A stretch of DNA of 64,000 bases from Paramecium pentaurelia (Eukaryota > Ciliophora > Oligohymenophorea > Peniculida > Parameciidae): assembly GCA_905183005.1 (NCBI GenBank), contig CAJJDO010000010.1:359865-423864 (forward strand), given 5' to 3'. Within the stretch, counting starts at the first letter, position 1. Every line of letters starts with the position of its first letter. The position numbers and the translations under genes were made by a program. The notes under the pieces are model-generated. The model saw only the letters and a program-made list of their open reading frames with translations. It searched no databases and was not told the origin of the DNA. Positions 48,414 through 60,155 of the stretch are shown here, in pieces.

Positions 48414-49849
48414 TCAATAATCTTAACTATTATTTAAATTAATCTCACTTTATGAGTAATTTTATTAGTATTTTTCTATTTTAGGATTTTATTTACCAGA
48501 GCGTTTCATTTTTTCTAAATCTATAACTTATCTACAATTTGGACATAAAAATCTTCCATCAGATTTATTTAACCAATTGTATAAACAATAACAATGAAAT
48601 GCATGTTTACAAAGTGTTAATCTCAATTCTTAATCTTGATTTTCAGATAAACAGATTGAACATTATTAATTATTAAGACTTTTTTTTAATTTAACTAATT
48701 TCATGTATTATTCTAAGAATTCTAATGAAAGTTTAATCTCTTATTCTGGTATTACTTGTTAATTGCGTTACCTTCTATTTTTGCATTTAACTATGATCAT
48801 AGTAATAATCATTATAAAAATAAAACTAGCTATTGAAATAGTAACATAAATTATTATTGAAATTACTTGATTATCAGAATCATCAGATGAAAGTGAAACT
48901 ATCTCAAAATTACATGTTACTTCCTTCTCAGAAACTAATTAAAATATCAAACGATCAAATCTAAATCAATTATAAAAATACCTCATTAGATTTGCATTAT
49001 AATTTAATGATGAGATATCAATTATTATTGGAATAGTAGACATCAAAGTATTTTGTAAAGTGAAATTCCTATAAAGTTAAGTAGGAACACCTAATTTATA
49101 ATCTTCAAACATATAATATAGCATAACTTAATTACCCTCTTCTTCTTATTAATTAAACTACAAACCAAATTCAAATTATATTTTTTCTAATTATGTTGTT
49201 TATTCAAAATAAAAGTATTAAGTTCCTAAGATAGTAACATTTTCTATCTTCTCTTCAAATTTTAAAGCTATAGCCTATTTAGAACAATCCAAATCAATCA
49301 TATTCTAATTACATGCACATATCCCATTCACACATTTCCCAGAACCTGAAGAACAATTATTAGGACAAGGTTGATATGGTATTTTTTTTATTTTAAGATT
49401 GTATTAATATGAACGTCTATCATTTCTTATGAGATTGGTAAGGAAAAACTTATCTCCTGATTTAAATGAATTAGGAGGGATAACAATATTATGATAGTCT
49501 TTTTTGAGATAAAAACCATTAAAATCAGCATATGTAGTTATAATCTTAGTGTTTTCTAATTTAGTTATTTAATTTCTGCCTACTGCTGTTAGAAAATTCA
49601 CATCTCTATCTTTAGGATATGAAAATTATATTCTATCATATCAATATTATCTTACTCCAAAAATATATATCTGGGAATGTCATAAGTACTTACGATAAGA
49701 TAGAAGGTTGCATTATTAATATTTTGCGTTATGAGATATTCACTCTCTTCTAATTCAAAAAGTTCTCCATCTTCCATAAAATCAACATCGACATTAATAA
49801 TTGCCAACATTTAGCATTAACAAAGAAATAAAACTAGAAATTAAAACAT
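48414..49849 (-). CDS. Secreted-type membrane protein with EGF-like segment, one TM helix and RING-H2 E3 domain, 463 aa
   Basis: A signal peptide (MFQFLVLFLCQCQMLAIINV) is followed by a lumenal region of about 270 residues with an EGF-like cysteine cluster (CPNNCSSGSGKCVNGICACN). A transmembrane helix (IIYVTISIASFIFIMIITMI) and a cytosolic RING-H2 finger follow: CSICLSENQ, CKHAFHCYCLYNWL, CPNC. This layout matches membrane RING ubiquitin ligases such as the goliath/RNF13 type, though the lumenal part is not a clear PA domain. Two introns (23 and 21 nt) give 464 codons including the stop. It would ubiquitinate membrane or endosomal cargo. Confidence 0.85.
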
Positions 49850-50158
49850 AGAGCTTTTTAATTTATTTATTAATATGAGTATCAAGGATTGATATATATA
49901 TACATTAATTATACATTAAATAATTATCCTTTATAATATATTTAGAGGATCATACTAATTTTAGATTATGTATTATTAATGGAATAATTTATAATTTAGA
50001 TAATTTAGATAGTGATAACAAAATTAACTCTTTTTAATAACTCAGAAAATGAATTAGATTATTAATTTTAATTTTTGTATTTGCTATTCAAAAATTCTAT
50101 TATTCTATCTGATAATATTTCGAAATATTAAAATTTTGGCAAAACATAAATAGCATAT
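49850..50158. other. Noncoding spacer
   Basis: 309 AT-rich bases; nothing recognised. Confidence 0.4.
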
Positions 50159-51140
50159 TCAATCTAATTTAATATAATTTCCACTTGAAGTTCTCCAATA
50201 ATATGTTAAAAAATCTGTTTATACAGTATATTTTTAATGGATCTAAAGTATAAACTATAAAAATACTATTTTCAATCCTTCACATTCATAAAAATTAGTT
50301 ATAAGCTTCTAATAGTCTTTGGAAGTTTCAAACTCTTGACTGACAACTCTTAAATCATTCCAAATATTTGTTAACAACATTATAAAATGCCATAACCCAT
50401 TCCTTGTTGTATTGATAGGAGTAAAAATAGATCTATCAGGATATGTTAATATGTAAATGTTCTATATAATATTCTACTAATATTTACAATAAGTTATCCA
50501 ATTTTTTGTAATTCAGAAATTATCTATTTTGGAGGTGATAATACTCCTAATTAATTAGTTTAACAACCCTATTAATAAATATATCTATTGAAATACTTCA
50601 AAAAATAGTAATGTTGGTTTATTTTAAAATATAACCTCATTTAATTATAATCCAGTTCCTGACTAAGCTACAGTAATTGAAAACATATTCTTTATCACTT
50701 AAGTTATAGACAATATTTAATATCTTATTTCATCACCACTTTCTACAAAAGTTGCAAAATTTGGTGATGATTAAGCTAAGAAATAAATCCAATCAATTGG
50801 ACTTGAATGATTTGATAATATAAGTTATCCACCTTTATCTTGAATTGGAATTTAATTTTCGATATTATAAAATCCACATGTAAACAACATCAATTTACCT
50901 ATTAATGAGTTTATAGTCTCTATTTTCAAAGTATTCAAAATTTTTAGTAATAAAATCAAAATTGCTAATAGAGGAACTCTAATCAAAATCAATATGGATC
51001 CTATGGTCTAATTGATATTATGATGAAATAATTACAATATGAAGTAGCAGAATGAGGGGGGATAATTTTTAATTAACAAAAGCTGGTACAAATAGATTGA
51101 TTCCTGTTTAAGAATCAGCATATGCTCTAAATTTCTCCAT
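50159..51140 (-). CDS. LPCAT-like lysophospholipid acyltransferase (PlsC family), 291 aa
   Basis: Transfers acyl groups to lysophospholipids at the ER. A hydrophobic anchor (SILILIRVPLLAILILLL) precedes the catalytic NHSSPIDWIYF (motif I, His-x4-Asp). Motif III is FFEGCQTNQLGVLSP, in place of the usual FPEGT-N-G/R. TYPDRSIFTPINTTRNGLW then follows, a position where LPCATs have a conserved Tyr-Pro segment. Introns of 28, 28, 26 and 24 nt leave 292 codons including the stop. One of the 28-nt introns falls inside motif III, so the active site is only readable after splicing. It lacks the EF-hands and KDEL-type tail of animal LPCAT1/2. Confidence 0.85.
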
Positions 51141-51888
51141 TTGTTTAATTAATTAATTAATTATTATATAAGATATAAAAAAGAAAAATAAAATTCACAA
51201 TATTTCTACTTAAATCACTTCATTTGTAATTGAAGATTACAATACTTAAGAGGATTATCTTTAATTAAATCTAAATTATTCAAATTCTTATTCAAACTCT
51301 ATTAAAAGCATATTGAGGTTTCTTGAATTTTTGTAAAAATTAATTGTATTTTAATTTATCAAAAATCGACCTCCTCATTAATAAATTATAGTTTCTATTC
51401 TTTTTAGATTTATTTAATTTCTAATTGAGAAAATATTATTATTTTGATTGAATTAATAAAAGAGTCTCTATAATATATTTATTCTAAAAAAAGCTTATCT
51501 ATAATTTAAAATTATTTATCATATTATTCATAAAGACAAAATTCTAATAATTTCAATATTACTTACGATATTTTTTATTCAAGATTTCATTATTTATATT
51601 CTCTAAATTAAATACCTGATATAATTAGAAAATTTGTTATATTAGTGAATTATACATATATAGATTATGAGAGTAATTTCTTTTTGGTAATAAAGATTAA
51701 TTATTATTAAAAATAGATAGAATAAAAGTTGGACAAATAGATTTCAAATTTAATATATTAATAATAATACTGTAATATAATCTCACTTCATTTTATAGTA
51801 TTATAATATTAAAGGATTATTTTATTATTCAAAATAATTATATAATGATATATTTCTAAACATGAAATTTTAATTTTATTTAATTTTA
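51141..51888. other. Noncoding spacer between divergent genes
   Basis: About 750 bases. A tiny minus-strand ORF from 51378 (MRRSIFDKLKYNQFLQKFKK) with a possible 27-nt intron is the only coding hint, and is weak. Confidence 0.4.
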
Positions 51889-52881
51889 ATGAAATAGTTA
51901 GACTCTCGTTTACCGTCTGCTATTCACAGTAGACGAATTCTCACTTAGTTTACTTCAGCATTAGATATAAGTAGAATCAATTTAAAATCCCGTTCTTAAA
52001 TAAGATGTAAAACAGAAGGAACAATTCTAAAAACAGAACATGGTACTTGTACTACTGAAGATGAATTTTTACCAATCTTTGGGAGTGTTGACTTATGGTC
52101 TATTTTAGGTTAGAGAGATTTCTATTTTACTTAATCTCCAAAAGAAATAAAACTATTACAACAAGCAGAATGTGAAATAAACTTAACTTTTATGGACATT
52201 CAAACTATGATTGCAGAAATAGAGAGCGGGTACATTACATCAAAAGGATAGTTATGTTTCAAATAAAATTAGTTATTAAAATAAACTAAATTACTCTATA
52301 TCACTCCAAAATAGAGTTAATAATGTATATACATATGTTTGATATAAGGAATGTAATCAAATATGGAAGTATAATAAAATTTTAAAAACTTTTTACTCAA
52401 TATTTGGAAATGTGAAACTAAGAAATTATGTGCTGGTTGCTATTTTGAATATATTCACATTTTGGTTTGGGATTATTTAAAACAATAAACATGGATAATA
52501 TCTGGATAAGATCTTGATTTATAACATATACGTTCATGTTAAAATTTTAGCAATACAAATACTTAATATAGAGGTAAAAAAGTAAGAAGAATTCTATTTA
52601 ATAGTAATGATAATTAGATGAAAGTAAAAAGTGCTTCTTTAAAATAATCTTTCCATTAACCAAAATTAGTGATTGAAGATAAAATTAATTTTGTTATGGA
52701 TTTTATTAAACCAATTATATAAGAAAAAGATCGAATAAATGATGTAGTTGTTATGAAAAAGACACTATTAAGACCAAAATCAAGTGTAGATAGAATGAAC
52801 AGAAAAAATTAAAATTTGATAACAAAAATCTTCACTCCAAAGGCAAATTAAATTAGTATTAAAAATAATATTTATAAATGA
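51889..52881 (+). CDS. Hypothetical protein, 330 aa
   Basis: One intronless frame of 331 codons including the stop, from MKQLDSRLPSAIHSRRILTQ to TGA 52879-52881. A scattering of Cys residues (CKTEGTILKTEHGTCTTED, CETKKLCAGCYFEYIHI) suggests a folded, possibly metal-binding middle region; the C-terminal 100 residues are basic. I do not recognise a family. The stop overlaps the upstream-most ATG of the next gene (ATGA). Confidence 0.68.
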
Positions 52882-53910
52882 TTTCACTTCCTTCATTTAT
52901 TAAACATCAATTTGGTATTCCTGAAAAACTCTTGAAGCAAAGAACAAAGATGATTATAGATACAGATTCTGGAGGTGATGACATACATGCTTTATTGACA
53001 GCATTTGATTTAGCAGCCAAGAAAAATATAGAAATTATTGGTATCACATGCATTAAGTAATTATCAATATTATATAAAATAGTGGAAATTCATAAATAGA
53101 TGATGGAATCAAGAATATTACAATAGTCTAAAAAATTGCTGGAATTAATGTTCCAATTTATAAAGGTTGTGATAGAAACTTGAAATAAAAAATAACCTTA
53201 AGTTCTAAATTTTTTGGTGATGATGGATTAAGTGGACATTAAGAAAAATATCTAAAAGAACTTAATATATCATAATATCCACTCTAACCTTAACATGCTG
53301 TTGATTTTTTGATTGAAAGTGCCGTAAAATATAAAGAAGAATTAATAATAATATGTTTAGGTGCTCTGACAAATGTAGCTTGTGCAATGATGAAGACTGC
53401 AGATTTTGAAGAAAATATAGGATTAGTTATTGGTTTATGTGGTAACATTTTAGGATTGGGATTCATGAATGATGGAGTAGCTGAATATAATGTACATACA
53501 GATCCAGAAGCTGCTCATCTTGTCTTTAAAGTTTTAGCTAAGAAGCTTATTGTAATACCTTATGAAGGAGTTATTTCAGTATCCGAATTTACAGTAATCA
53601 TAGCATTTAAAATCAGATTACTAAAGTATTTGAATAAGATACAACAATCAAAGGCAAATTCATTAAAGAAATTTATGAAGGAATGAAAAATGCAAATAAT
53701 AGATATGATATACAAGATCCATTATGCATTCTTGTAGCCACTATGCCAGATATCATCACTGAATATGTTGAAAGACCTTGTAATGTTATTCTAGAAGGTG
53801 AAGGAAGAGGAATGATTTCAGTAAAATGGTTAGACAAAGATCCATAAGCAAGTATCAAGCATAATTATAAATAAATTAGGTTAAGTGACTTTTATCTTAA
53901 AAGTTAATGA
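52878..53910 (+). CDS. Inosine/uridine-preferring nucleoside hydrolase, 327 aa
   Basis: Hydrolyses the N-glycosidic bond of nucleosides, for purine and pyrimidine salvage. The Ca-binding signature is MIIDTDSGGDDIHALLTAFD. Further family features: NVPIYKGCDR, GDDGLSGHQEKYL, ICLGALTNVACAM and the conserved FMNDGVAEYNVHTDPEAAH. A 26-nt intron and a 23-nt intron (53594-53616) give 328 codons including the stop. The first ATG (52878) overlaps the previous stop. The ATG at 52950 sits exactly where the family usually starts and would shorten the protein by 24 residues while opening a 68-bp spacer. Confidence 0.9.
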
Positions 53911-54228
53911 GAATCAATTGATCTAAACTCTAAGTAATGTTGTAAATTGATTCAAAATTACATTAAAAAATAATAAAATGTATTCTATCTATTTTCCAAT
54001 TTATCATTATATTTTAAACTTAAATTCTTGGTATCTAATTCCGAATTGTGACATTTATGTTAACTATCTGATATGTTGAATAGTTTATCAAAAGTCTTTG
54101 CTTTTTAAACTCTCAATCATGTTCTTTTATAATTTGATTTATTAGATTATAATAATCCTTTATTTGACTATCTCTTCTAAATTTACTAAATTGATAATTA
54201 TTATACGTTAAATTTTTTTTCTTCTTTA
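53911..54228. other. Noncoding spacer
   Basis: 318 AT-rich bases; nothing recognised. Confidence 0.4.
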
Positions 54229-55123
54229 ATGCAATTTGTAAGTGATGCAAAGTTAAATTAAGAAATTGAGGCTAATTCAAAATTAACATGTTTAGAGAGT
54301 AATAAGTATTTTAACATAGATAATATCAATAAAATCATTAATGAATAGGATGGATTAATTAGATAGATTAAACTATTTGAAGATGTTCATAAAATTGAAG
54401 AATTAATCCATCTATTATAAAACAGAATAGAGGATTATGAAAATGGTGGGAATCATAAATCTAGTAAACAAAATAATTCTTAATTATCACATCAAATTAA
54501 ATAACTCGAATCAAGAATGATAGAGATGGATAATTAGATATTAAATTCTAAAACATAACCTAGACGTCCTGAAATACTTTAAATTGAAAATACTTTTAAA
54601 AAAAATATGAACTCTGTTAAATAAGAAGTACAATAAGAATACAAAAATATATATAAAGTATATGTTTTATTTAATCTAGGAAATGAATGGATTAAGATGT
54701 GATTTAGATTATGTAATTAACACTTAAGTAAAGTAAAAAATTACTAATAAAATTAAATCTTAGAATATTAATCTTGACAATAATAAGCTATTATTTATAA
54801 ATTTATTAGAATTAGAAACGTTTATTGAAGAACTTGATTTATATGAAAATTAAAATACTCAAAGATTTCTTGAAGAATTAATTAATTGTGATTCAGAAAA
54901 GGCTAAATCTCTCAATTATTAATTGGCAGGAACAAAAAGGAAATATTTAAGTGAAATTAAAAAGATTGAGCATAAATTTAAAATCCTATCTGAATTGGTA
55001 TAAGCATAATCCCCATAAGAAAAATATACTATATAATTGAACTGCTAAATGAATCTAATAGTTTAGAGATTGCATAAAAATATTGATATGTTACTATTAA
55101 AAATTAGTGAATAATTACGATGA
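54229..55123 (+). CDS. Coiled-coil protein, 290 aa
   Basis: One 22-nt intron leaves 291 codons including the stop. Almost entirely coiled coil with charged helices (IKLFEDVHKIEELIHLLQNR, IEELDLYENQNTQRFLEELI) and a short linker with a PRRPEIL motif. No family. Its stop is 8 bp from the stop of the convergent gene. Confidence 0.7.
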
Positions 55124-55131
55124 AATATTAA

Positions 55132-56490
55132 TCACTCTTAAAATTTCTCTATTAATTATTATTAAGTGCTTATTATTTCTAGCAATTAATACATAGTCTC
55201 TTCAATAGGCAATTCTATAACCATTGGTTTATAATCAAGATATTTTTTTTTCTTTTGCATTCTAATTATTGCAATAATCATAATTATGACTTTCTTTAGA
55301 GTAGTTTTTTATTCACTATGTGACGGGTCTGATTAGAGAATTTAATGATTCAAATTTCTAACTCTAAAAATATAGATAATAAATGATTCTACAATTTAAG
55401 TTAGAAACATGTTAATTTATTATATCTTAATAAACTTACTCGTTTTAAGTATATCTTATTTAACATTATTTTGATAAAAATTATTATAACTGTTTCTTTT
55501 ACTACTTAAAATAGTATTATTTGCATTATTATTATTGTTGTAAAAATTCTGATTATTATTATTATTTAATAATAAAGTGTCTTAAGTAGAAATATTAAAT
55601 TAATATTGAAATTTAATCTATTACTCTAACATCTGATTATATTTATTAATTAATGAATCAAATTACTTTATGAGCATATTATATTTAGATTAATTATTGA
55701 TATCTAGATTAATGTCATGATATTCTTTTAGTAAAACTATCAATTGATTAGTCTCATTATTAATATAAGTAAGATGAATACAATAATCATTCAAAAATCG
55801 TTTGATAATTTATTGTATTTCATTTTTATTGGATAGATCTATATTTTATTATGTTTTAGTTACAATTTCTTATTGCAATATATTTTATTATTAATTAGCA
55901 AATTAAGGGTTTTATTAAAATTGCAATAATAAATTTTATTTTTCAGAAACTAATATTAGATTATCCTTTTGTAAATCATTAACTTATTTTTATAAAATGG
56001 TGATAGTGTTTTCTTAATCAATAATTTATTTCTATCTAATTTTTGATCTTTCATGATACTTATTGGCTAATCCTATTAGTTTTTCTCTTTCAGTTTTTAA
56101 TTTAGTTACTTCATCTAAACTTAATTAATAATCTGAATTTTTAGTTTTCATAATTCCTTCATAATTAATAATTCTGTCTTTCATAATGTCATATTCTTTG
56201 ACTAAATCAGAATATTATAATTTTAGTTAAGTATTTTATTATGTTAGTTAAGAACTAATTTAAATTAAATATTTAATCCTTTTTTATAAAGAAGCAACTT
56301 TAATTCTGTATTCTTATTCTTAAAACTCTTGTCTTTTTTATAACATTTAGATAATCTGATTGAAATATTGATCATGTTATTTATTTTCATTTAAGCATCC
56401 ATTTTCAACAGAATCCATTTAAGTGAAGACAGTGTTACTCTTTTCTCTGTTTGAAGGAGACTTTTATGGTTATGATTAATATTATTTCAT
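55132..56490 (-). CDS. Coiled-coil protein with poly-Asn tracts, 452 aa
   Basis: A single intronless frame of 453 codons including the stop, starting MKQYQSQPQKSPSNREKSNT; the ATG 72 bases downstream (MDSVENGCLN) is an alternative. Two coiled-coil blocks (about 35-280) are followed by Asn-rich stretches (LLLNNNNNQNFYNNNNNANN) and a basic C-terminal region (IIRMQKKKKYLDYKPMVIEL). Structural role likely; no family. Confidence 0.68.
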
Positions 56491-56655
56491 TTAATAAATA
56501 CATAAAAATTTTTTTTGAAAAGGTGAATCAATTATATTTAATAAATAATGATTGAAATATATATTAAAACAAGAGAATAGAATTGATGTAGTTATATTGT
56601 TTAATTTGAGAAAGTGATTTATTTAAGTTTAATAAATATTGATTAAATAAAATAA

Positions 56656-57753
56656 ATGATTGGCAGATAAATCTTTCGTGCATTTTCATCGACCACAGCT
56701 CCTTATGTGTGGGTTAATAAACATACCAAGGTGATCTGTTAAGGTATTACTGGTAATTAGGTATTGTTTGATATTAAATAATTATAGGGTACCTTCTAAA
56801 CAGAACAAGCCTTAAACTATTTCACTAAAATGGTTGGTGGAGTGTCACCAAAGAGTAAAAATTGAAGTTATAAGATAGAGGCCGGAAGCACTCATCTTGG
56901 ATTACCTGTATTTAAGAATTGTCAAGAAGCCAAACAAAGTACAGGATGTGATGCCTCAGTTATTTATGTTCCTCCTCCTACAGCTGCTGCAGCTATCATT
57001 GAAGCAATCGAAGCTTAAATTGGTTTAGTGGTATATTTTCTATTAGTATGTAAAGGTTGTTATTACAGATGGTATCCCATAACATGATATGATTAGAGTC
57101 AAACATGCTTTAAGATCTTAATCAGTCACTCGTGTCATTGGTGTACGATTATATTACTTATATTTCAGCCTAATTGTCCAGGTATCATTAAACCTAATGA
57201 ATGCAAAATTGGTATCATGCCTGGATACATTCATTAAAATGGAAAAATTGGTATTGTCTCAAGATCTGGTACTCTTACTTATGAGGCTGTTGATTAAACA
57301 ACAAGAGCTGGATTAGGATAATCAACTGTTGTTGGAATAGGTGGTGATCCATTCAATGGAACTAATTTTATTGATGTTTTAGAAAGATTCATGGTTGATC
57401 CAGAAACTGAAGGTATTTATTTTATTTTTATTTATTTTAGGAATTGTTATGATAGGAGAAATTGGTGGTGAAAATGAAGAAATGGCAGCTGAATGGATTA
57501 AAAATAATAATCCAAAAAATAAACCAGTTGTTGGTTTCATTGCTGGTATCACTGCACCTCCTGAAAGAAGAATGGGACATGCAGGAGCCATTGTATCTAG
57601 TAATATTACTATTTTATATATTCTATAGAGGGAAAGGGAAGTGCACCTGAAAAAATTAGAGCTCTTGAATAAGCTGGAATAAGAGTTGTGAAATCACCTG
57701 CTTAAATTGGTAAAACAATGTTGGAAGTTATGAAAGAAAGAGGATTAGCATGA
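56656..57753 (+). CDS. SUCLG1: Succinyl-CoA ligase (synthetase) alpha subunit, mitochondrial, 312 aa
   Basis: TCA-cycle enzyme converting succinyl-CoA to succinate with GTP or ATP formation. The N-terminus MIGRQIFRAFSSTTAPYVWV is a mitochondrial presequence. The CoA-binding segment QGITGNQGTFQTEQAL, GGVSPKKAGSTHLGLPVFKN, NCPGIIKPNECKIGIMPGYI, GTLTYEAVDQ, and the phospho-histidine loop RRMGHAGAIVS are all present. Six introns (27, 24, 25, 26, 28, 29 nt) leave 313 codons including the stop. Codon use is less AT-extreme than that of neighbours, as expected for a highly expressed gene. Confidence 0.95.
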
Positions 57754-58511
57754 GTATCATTTAATTTTATCAATATTATTTATTAATTAATTATTTAACT
57801 ATTCTAATTATATATAATTCTTCTTAATATAATTATTAAAATTTTAAAGAGAAAATGTTATCTTAATAAATTAGTGAATGAGAAATCTAAATTTGAGAAT
57901 TTACTTACATATGAGTCTCATATTAATAAATCATTAATACCTTCTTTATCTTAACACAAACATCCTTTAAATTAGCCTACGTAATATAATAATAAATTAT
58001 ATGTATCCTTTAAATTAAAAATTTTTTGAAGTTCAAACATAATAATTCTAATGATTATAATTTTACCAAATCTATAATTTTTAAATGCTTCATCTTACTA
58101 ATCATATCTTATTATACTCAATTTTAATAATAATAGCTTCTATTAATATTGTATGATATGAATTTCACTACATAATATAGAGATGCAACTAATTAATAAA
58201 AACTTATAATTACTTTATAAATAATTTAAATTCATAATAAATTTTTGAAAATTTAATAGTTTAAGTGAAATAGATGACAGAATTATTTATATAAAAATTA
58301 TTAAATTAGTAAGAGATGGAGAATTATTATAATGATTTATTTGAATAAATTAAATATAAAAAGAATGGCGCATATAATTATTAAACAATGCTTATAAAAA
58401 TGAAATTGTTAAGAAAAATTTGATTGGTTAATTTTGGCACCATTTGGATTTTGATCCTATTTACAACCTCCAGTTTTTAATTATATTTATTTAATTCAAA
58501 AATAAAGAAAA
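57754..58511. promoter_or_regulatory. Spacer and promoter region of the histone H4 gene
   Basis: Mostly AT-rich noncoding DNA. The last 90 bases before the H4 ATG contain CCAAT-like ATTGG (GATTGGTTAATTTTGGCACC) and a GC-richer patch (TTGATCCTATTTACAACCTC) that stand out and may be promoter elements; that role is inferred. Confidence 0.4.
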
Positions 58512-58820
58512 ATGGCTGGAAAATCAGGAAAAGGAATCGGTAAAGTTAGTGCAAAAAGACATGCTAGAAAACCAAACAAGGCTTCTATTGAAGGAATCAC
58601 AAAACCTGCTATCAGAAGATTAGCTAGAAGAGGAGGAGTCAAAAGAATTTCATCATTCCTCTATGATGACTCAAGAAATGTTTTAAAGAGCTTTTTGGAG
58701 AATGTTGTTAGAGATGCTATCACATATACTGAACATGCTAGAAGAAAGACTGTAACTGTTATGGATGTTGTTTACTCATTAAAGAGATAAGGAAGAACTC
58801 TCTATGGATTTGGTGCATGA
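58512..58820 (+). CDS. Histone H4, 102 aa
   Basis: Core histone pairing with H3 in the nucleosome. An intronless frame of 103 codons including the stop. The fold region is canonical (GITKPAIRRLARRGGVKRIS, FLENVVRDAITYTEHARRK, TVTVMDVVYSLKRQGRTLYG). The tail (AGKSGKGIGKVSAKRHARKP) is of the divergent ciliate type, with KASIEGITKP in place of the usual LRDNIQGITKP, as in Tetrahymena. Lysines at the acetylated positions are retained. Short 5' and 3' flanks and a richer codon usage mark high expression. Confidence 0.98.
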
Positions 58821-59588
58821 GTTTTATTTTCATTCAGGATTAATTAATTAATCTTAACTTCCTCTTTAAATATGGTTCTTTTCTTTAAAATAATTTTCTC
58901 TCACTTTTTGCTAAAAACTAAATTATATTTTATTACTATTTATTGAGCTCAAATAAAATTGTTAAATAACGATTATCATTTAGATAATGTTTTCTAAAAT
59001 AGATTCTTCACTCACTTTCTATTCGAAGAAATTCAAAATTTTAAAAGCCAAATAAAGCTTACTTTTAATTGGCTAGATTAAATTAAATTGGATTATTTAA
59101 CATATAACAACCAAGAATAGATAAAGAAAAATACAATCTTTAATTGAAATGAACAAATTAATAGAATGTAATACCATTATTAAAGTAGAATTTCTGTAAT
59201 TTATTTTTTTTTATGTGTTATCAGAAGTTTGAAAGCACTTTAATAATTTGAAATATGATTTTGATAAAATACTTATGATTGGAAGATGAATTACTTATTC
59301 TCACACAAACTTATTCTAAAATTAATTACCAATAATATTTATTAAATTAGAGAAATCAATTGTATATTCAATTGAATATTACTAAATAGTTTGATTGCAT
59401 TATCATCATCTTTAGTTTTAGATTGTAAAATGAATAAGTAATAGAATAAATGTAAAATATAAAAATAGAAATGAGCTTTAGATTAGAATCAGATGTTATT
59501 TCTATAAGAATTTATTGAATTTTAATTTATTGCATGAAAGTACTAAGAAAAAAACAAAAAATTTATTTTTAATTAAATCTTTTTCAAA
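58821..59588. other. Noncoding spacer between H4 and L26 genes
   Basis: H4 3' flank and L26 5' flank; no animal-type histone 3' stem-loop is obvious after the H4 stop. Otherwise AT-rich without features. Confidence 0.45.
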
Positions 59589-60073
59589 ATGAAAACCCAC
59601 ATCGAAGTTTCAAGTTAAAGAAGAAAGGGCAGAAGAGCCCAATTGGGAGCACCATCAAACATTAGATATAAATTAATGAGTGCTCATCTTTCAAAGGATT
59701 TAAGAAAGAAATACAATGTTAGAGCATTACCTGTAAGAAAGGATGATGAAGTCACAGTTGTTAGGGGTATAATAATAAATTGAGAATAATAGGCACACAT
59801 AAGGGTACTAAGGGTAAAGTTTCATCAGTTTATAGAAAGAGATGGGTTATTTAAATCGAGAAACTCACAAGAACAAAAGCCAATGGTAAATTAATAATTG
59901 TTATTTTAGGAATGCCATATTAAATCCCAATTAGACCATCATAATGCATCATTACAAAACCCTACCTTAATGAAGACAGAAAATAATTGTTAGCAAGAAA
60001 GGCTTCAGCCAAAGTTTCAACAAAAGGAAAGGGTGAGAAACATACCACTGAAAGCACTAAGAAAGCTGATTGA
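59589..60073 (+). CDS. RPL26: 60S ribosomal protein L26 (uL24), 144 aa
   Basis: Ribosomal large-subunit protein near the tunnel exit. Characteristic sequence: LGAPSNIRYKLMSAHLSKDL, RKKYNVRALPVRKDDEVTVV, the KOW motif RGTHKGTKGKVSSVYRKRWV, and IEKLTRTKANGMPYQIPIRP. Two introns (26 and 24 nt) leave 145 codons including the stop; the first splits the KOW motif. The C-terminal extension is Lys-rich (KASAKVSTKGKGEKHTTEST). Codon usage is typical of a highly expressed gene. Confidence 0.97.
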
Positions 60074-60155
60074 TTTATTAAATATAGAAGTACATTAGAA
60101 ATATTTTTTTGTTTGCTACATATAATTAAATAAAAGTAATATACATAAGTTTAGA

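Noticed and set aside
51205..51378. Minus-strand ORF MRRSIFDKLKYNQFLQKF with a possible 27-nt intron
   Set aside because: Under 50 residues, no homology recognised, and its composition is close to that of random AT-rich DNA.
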